A DNA stretch of 8,300 nucleotides from Pseudomonadota bacterium. GTDB taxonomy: Bacteria > Pseudomonadota > Gammaproteobacteria > Burkholderiales > Ferrovaceae. Positions 4,961-8,300 of this stretch are shown piece after piece (position 1 is the stretch's first letter; each line of letters starts with the position of its first letter). The stretch covers positions 1-8,300 of the forward strand of contig JAJZEH010000054.1 of assembly GCA_021805725.1 (NCBI GenBank). Direction: 5' to 3'. The notes beneath the pieces were generated by a model. It had not been told where the DNA came from, ran no database searches, and saw nothing but the letters and a program-made list of their open reading frames with translations. The translations under genes were made by a program, and so were the position numbers.

Positions 4961-6919
4961 ATGACTGATCTTGCAGACTCAACCCCACAGAATGCTTACG
5001 CCACATCCTACGTATCCTTGCGTGAGGCAGGCGTATTCATCAGCATCTCCAACGTGTCATCCCAGGAAACCTTGCGCGAATTTGCAGACCGGGTCATCAC
5101 CAACGGCTCCTATTTTGTCGGGCTCCATTATGCCGTTTTCATGGATCTGCTCTATGGCAGTGAGCCACTGGCAACTTTGGGAAAGGGCACGGACGATGTC
5201 AAAATTGCCGACAGCATTGCCATTTTTGCTGATGAACGACAAGGGTTGTACAAAGGGCTCAAGATCGACCGGAGTGGCAACCTGGCAGAATATCTTTTCG
5301 AGCCGGTTTTTATCGAAACCGGAAAGGACGAACCGGTCTATGGGCTCCCGGACAAGGAGGGCGTGGCGCCCATCATCAAGTACCGTCGAACCATCGTTCA
5401 GGTCCCCGCCAGGATCAACTTCGATGAGTTCGTCGCCAGTCTGTGGCTGAAGGGGCTGCGCTTCGGGATTGATGAGAAGGTTGTTCGCGAAGCGATCAGA
5501 ACCGGAATGACCGGTCGGGTCAACATTGCCACCCAGCGCTTGCCCACCGACAGCAAGGATGCCGAAATCAAGGAGGAAAGCGACCGTTTGCATCAGGACA
5601 GGTCGCCGCTCGTCCTTCCAAACGGGCGAATCGATATTCGCAGGGCTAAAAACCGGTTTCCACAAGTCAGCAAAGACCTGCTGCTGTTGCGAAAGATTCC
5701 CCGTCGCCTGGGTTTGCCGGGGTATAGCGTCACAGGTAAGGTGATCGCGCCGCGCCCACCAAAGGACATCCGCCTCGAAACCCTGGCCGGCGAAGGGACA
5801 AGAATCGAACATACCCCGGCAGGCGACATGTTGCTGGCCAGCAGGGATGGTTTTTTGAGCGTCGACACCCACAGCGGACAACTGCGCGTCTCCACCAAAA
5901 TCGAAAATCGGGAAGGGGTGAGCATCAAGTCCACGGGAGGGGACATCAGCCTGGATGTGAAAGACTTTACCGAATTCGGTGAAGTTCAGGAAAAGCGGGT
6001 GGTTGAAGGCGTCAACCTGACCTTCAATTCTTCCGTGTTCGGTACGGTCATTTCACGCAACGGCACCATAGAGATCAATGGCAACCTCTCCGGAGGTCGC
6101 GCCCAGGCCATCAATGGCCACATCAACATCAAGCAAAAGGCCATCAACGCCAGGATCGAGGCTCTTGAAGGAGAAATCCACCTGCACATTGCCGAGGAAT
6201 GTACGATCATGGGTCGCCACATCACCGTGGCGCATGCGGTGAATTGCGAAATTGTCGGTGAGCAGCTGCAGATTGGCCTCGCTGAGGGATGCGCCCTGGC
6301 TGGCAAGGTGATTGAGGTCGAGCGATCCAACATCCGCAAATTCAACGAAACCGTCATTTCCGTCGTATTGCCCGACCTCCCGGCCCTGGATCGACAACTC
6401 ACCGAGCTGAAAGCGCATGAAGCAGAGCTTCAGCAGGACAGGCAATTAAAATTGCGCAGGCTCATCGAAACCCAATCCAACGATGGGTTCGCCAATTATC
6501 TGGCCCTGAAGGCAAAGGTCGAGGCGGGTAAGGTGCACCTGTCGGCCGAGCAGCAGGAAGGGTGGGGCAAGCTGGTGGCCCGATACGCCCCGCTGCTGCA
6601 TGGCGTCGAGGACCAGACAAAAAAACTTCAGGACCTGCAGGCTGAATTACTCGTGCTCGAGGAACAGCGAATGTCCGCTGGGACGACCGAAAGCTGCCAG
6701 GTCAAAAGCATTTTGGGCGACACGGTGGTACAAAAACTTGTTTCAGGGACGGGTCTTGCCGCATTTTACAGGCTATCCGGGCAACAGCTCGGCGTTGTCC
6801 TGCGGCATGTCAAGGAAGGCAGCAGCCGGATCTTTTCCGGGAGCCATGGCGCCGTTGCCTATACAACACAGACGGATACGGGCGCTTCAAATAACGCCGC
6901 GAGCAACCCGAAAAACTAG
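4961..6919 (+). CDS. DUF342/FapA-family protein (flagellar assembly protein A-like)
   Basis: This 652-residue soluble protein has three parts. Residues 1-150 are a divergent N-terminal region. Residues about 155-265 form the conserved FapA N-terminal domain, ending in IPRRLGLPGYSVTGKVIAPRPPKD. Residues about 265-470 are a run of short Gly- and Val/Ile-rich strands (for example GTVISRNGTIEINGNLSGG, HINIKQKAINARIEALEGEI and EGCALAGKVIEV), consistent with the right-handed beta-helix of DUF342. A charged helical and coiled-coil stretch follows (about 471-571), then an 80-residue polar tail. In Vibrio a FapA protein affects flagellar assembly and responds to a sugar phosphotransferase component. 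No flagellar gene is in this window, so that role is only a possibility. ATG 4961 has no visible Shine-Dalgarno. The gene is separate from its neighbours and ends at a strong terminator. Confidence 0.88.
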   Translation: MTDLADSTPQNAYATSYVSLREAGVFISISNVSSQETLREFADRVITNGSYFVGLHYAVFMDLLYGSEPLATLGKGTDDVKIADSIAIFADERQGLYKGLKIDRSGNLAEYLFEPVFIETGKDEPVYGLPDKEGVAPIIKYRRTIVQVPARINFDEFVASLWLKGLRFGIDEKVVREAIRTGMTGRVNIATQRLPTDSKDAEIKEESDRLHQDRSPLVLPNGRIDIRRAKNRFPQVSKDLLLLRKIPRRLGLPGYSVTGKVIAPRPPKDIRLETLAGEGTRIEHTPAGDMLLASRDGFLSVDTHSGQLRVSTKIENREGVSIKSTGGDISLDVKDFTEFGEVQEKRVVEGVNLTFNSSVFGTVISRNGTIEINGNLSGGRAQAINGHINIKQKAINARIEALEGEIHLHIAEECTIMGRHITVAHAVNCEIVGEQLQIGLAEGCALAGKVIEVERSNIRKFNETVISVVLPDLPALDRQLTELKAHEAELQQDRQLKLRRLIETQSNDGFANYLALKAKVEAGKVHLSAEQQEGWGKLVARYAPLLHGVEDQTKKLQDLQAELLVLEEQRMSAGTTESCQVKSILGDTVVQKLVSGTGLAAFYRLSGQQLGVVLRHVKEGSSRIFSGSHGAVAYTTQTDTGASNNAASNPKN

Positions 6920-6942
6920 CGTTGGAGTGGTCCTGTCGACAA

Positions 6943-6981
6943 AAGGGGGTCAGGCTTGTGGCCTGCCCCCTTCCTTTTTTT
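6943..6981 (+). terminator. Rho-independent terminator after the FapA-like gene
   Basis: AAGGGGG-T-CAGGC (6943-6955) pairs with GCCTGCCCCCTT (6961-6972) around a TTGTG loop, making a 12-base-pair stem with one bulged T. CC and then seven T residues (6975-6981) follow. It lies 24 bases after the FapA-like stop. Read on the minus strand, the same stem is followed by TTTT, so it may also stop transcripts from malate dehydrogenase, whose stop codon lies about 20 bases to its right. Confidence 0.88.
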
Positions 6982-7001
6982 CTTCCTTCCTCTCTCCCTT
7001 A

Positions 7002-7985
7002 CTAACCCAGCAAGTGGGTGACTGCGTGCCGCTCTTCCAGAAGCTCGTCATGCGTGGCCTTGATGCGGGTCCTGCTGAATTCGCTGATTGATAAACCCTG
7101 CACGATACTATATTTCCCGCCCGAGCAGGTGACGGGATAGCCAAACAATACGCCCTCGGGAATGCCATAGCTGCCATCCGAGGGAATGCCCATCGTTACC
7201 CAGTCGTCTGCAGGAGTACCGTGTACCCAATCGCGGATATGGTTCATGGCGGCATTGGCCGCCGAGGCGGCTGAGGACAATCCGCGGGCCTCGATGATGG
7301 CGGCGCCGCGCTTCTGCACCGTGGGGATGAACGTGTTTTCAACCCAGGCCTGATCGTTGATGAGGTGCGATACGGCTTGCCCATCCACTTTGGCATGGTA
7401 CAGGTCGGGGTATTGGGTGGCGGAGTGGTTGCCCCAGACGATCACCCTTTTCACGCTGGCCACAGGCTTGCCCAACTTGGTGCCGATTTGCGACAGGGCG
7501 CGATTGTGATCCAGGCGCATCATGGCGCTGAAGTTGGCCGGTTTGAGTTCTGGCGCATTCTTCATGGCGATGAGGCAGTTGGTGTTGGCCGGGTTGCCCA
7601 CCACCAGCACCTTGACGTCGCGACTGGCCACTTCTGAAAGCGCGCGTCCCTGCTCTGTGAAGATGGCGCCGTTCATTTCCAGCAGGTCCTTGCGTTCCAT
7701 GCCCTTGGTACGGGGACGGCTGCCTACCAGCAGGGCCACGTCGGCATCCTTGAAGGCTACGCGCACGTCATCGGTGACGATGACACCCTGCAGCAGGGGA
7801 AACGCACAATCGTCGAGCTCCATCACTACCCCACGTACGACGGGAAGCGATGGGGTGATGTCGAACAATTGCAGAATCACGGGCTGATCGGGGCCCAGCA
7901 TTTCGCCGCTGGCAATACGGAACAGCAGGCTGTAGCCAATCTGGCCACCAGAGCCGGTGACCGCAACACGCACAGGTTGTTTCAT
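7002..7985 (-). CDS. mdh: Malate dehydrogenase (NAD-dependent)
   Basis: The 327-residue enzyme interconverts malate and oxaloacetate with NAD+ in the TCA cycle, in the cytoplasm. The Rossmann motif is GSGGQIG (11-17), and Asp42 at the end of the second strand fits NAD rather than NADP use. Substrate-binding arginines are in [15 protein letters not shown] (Arg92 and Arg98) and MRLDHNRA (Arg162). Asn131 is in GNPANTN. The catalytic His187 is in [11 protein letters not shown], paired with Asp159. Length and sequence match the proteobacterial cytosolic-type MDH common in betaproteobacteria, rather than the shorter E. coli type. ATG 7985 has AGGAG about 9 bases upstream. It follows the aconitase gene by 26 bases on the same strand, and both encode TCA-cycle enzymes, so they are probably co-transcribed. 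No key residue is missing. Confidence 0.97.
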   Translation of the reverse strand: MKQPVRVAVTGSGGQIGYSLLFRIASGEMLGPDQPVILQLFDITPSLPVVRGVVMELDDCAFPLLQGVIVTDDVRVAFKDADVALLVGSRPRTKGMERKDLLEMNGAIFTEQGRALSEVASRDVKVLVVGNPANTNCLIAMKNAPELKPANFSAMMRLDHNRALSQIGTKLGKPVASVKRVIVWGNHSATQYPDLYHAKVDGQAVSHLINDQAWVENTFIPTVQKRGAAIIEARGLSSAASAANAAMNHIRDWVHGTPADDWVTMGIPSDGSYGIPEGVLFGYPVTCSGGKYSIVQGLSISEFSRTRIKATHDELLEERHAVTHLLG

Positions 7986-8011
7986 GGGATCAATCTCCTA
8001 GGGGTAAATAG

Positions 8012-8300
8012 TCAGGCGGACATCAGTTCACGCAACACGTAGGGCAGGATGCCACCGTGGCGGAAATAATCCACTTCGATGGGGGTATCGATGCGCAGCA
8101 AAACAGATACGGTGTCGCGGGTGCCATCCTTGCGATGGATGGTGAGGGCGACATCCTGCTGCGGCTTGATGTCGCCATCGATGCCGCTGATGTCAAAGGT
8201 TTCGCTGCCATCCAGATTAAGGGATTGCGCCGTGGCGCCATCCTTGAACTGGCAGGGCAGCACACCCATCCCCACCAGGTTGCTGCGGTGGATCCGTTCA
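8012..8300 (-). CDS. acnA: Aconitate hydratase A (C-terminal part; N-terminus off the right edge)
   Basis: Ninety-five codons to TGA 8012-8014 are visible, and the frame is open to the window edge, beginning [18 protein letters not shown]. This is the end of the swivel domain (domain 4) of the AcnA/IRP-type aconitase, which isomerises citrate to isocitrate. [15 protein letters not shown] contains the arginine-serine motif of the active site (the Ser contributes to substrate binding). [23 protein letters not shown] is the family's typical C-terminal end. The 4Fe-4S cysteines lie in the missing part. AcnB has a different domain order and would not end this way. AcnD of the methylcitrate pathway is a close relative, but the [17 protein letters not shown] segment and the mdh neighbour favour AcnA. 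Confidence 0.93.
   Translation of the reverse strand, partial: ERIHRSNLVGMGVLPCQFKDGATAQSLNLDGSETFDISGIDGDIKPQQDVALTIHRKDGTRDTVSVLLRIDTPIEVDYFRHGGILPYVLRELMSA

Noticed and set aside
5057..5881. Long open frame on the minus strand opposite the FapA-like gene (274 codons)
   Set aside because: The plus-strand frame matches a known family throughout. The antisense product shows no family features and exists because of codon bias.
1..8300. Mobile element, CRISPR array, toxin-antitoxin or phage-defence island
   Set aside because: No transposase, integrase, direct-repeat array or recognised defence domain set is visible. Genes are mostly housekeeping or common families with even composition.

Overview
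The window looks like ordinary chromosomal DNA of a proteobacterium, most likely a betaproteobacterium. The malate dehydrogenase closely matches the roughly 327-residue form typical of that class. The aconitase C-terminus has the AcnA-type ending seen in Burkholderia-like genomes. GC content is moderate and most start sites have ordinary Shine-Dalgarno sequences. The genus is not assigned. There are no rRNA or tRNA genes, insertion sequences, integrases, CRISPR arrays or long repeats, and no gene-free stretch exceeds about 125 bases.

Left part (1-2154): a membrane-anchored helical protein runs off the left edge on the minus strand. It is divergent from a small, lysine-free, highly acidic hypothetical protein (467-904). 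That gene overlaps tail-to-tail by 21 bases with a DEDDy-type 3'-5' exonuclease. The exonuclease follows a Crp/Fnr-like regulator by 17 bases on the minus strand, so the two are probably one operon.

Middle (2155-4899): a MarR-family regulator is divergent from the Crp/Fnr-like gene. An AT-rich inverted repeat (TGATA-N3-TATCA) lies between them and is a candidate operator or promoter. A 36-codon single-pass membrane peptide follows the MarR gene so closely that the MarR stop codon overlaps its ribosome binding site. Convergent to this is a two-gene minus-strand unit encoding two exported proteins, a PEBP/YbhB-like protein and a PrxQ/BCP-type peroxiredoxin. An EamA-family ten-helix transporter is divergent from that unit.

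Right part (4900-8300): a 652-residue DUF342/FapA-like protein ends at a strong intrinsic terminator. Convergent to it are malate dehydrogenase and, just upstream on the same strand, the C-terminal end of aconitase A. These two TCA-cycle genes are 26 bases apart and are probably co-transcribed.

No clearly new multi-gene system is visible. The best candidates for a second look are the small membrane peptide coupled to MarR, the abruptly ending Crp/Fnr-like protein next to an exonuclease, and the orphan FapA-like gene with a possible leaderless start.
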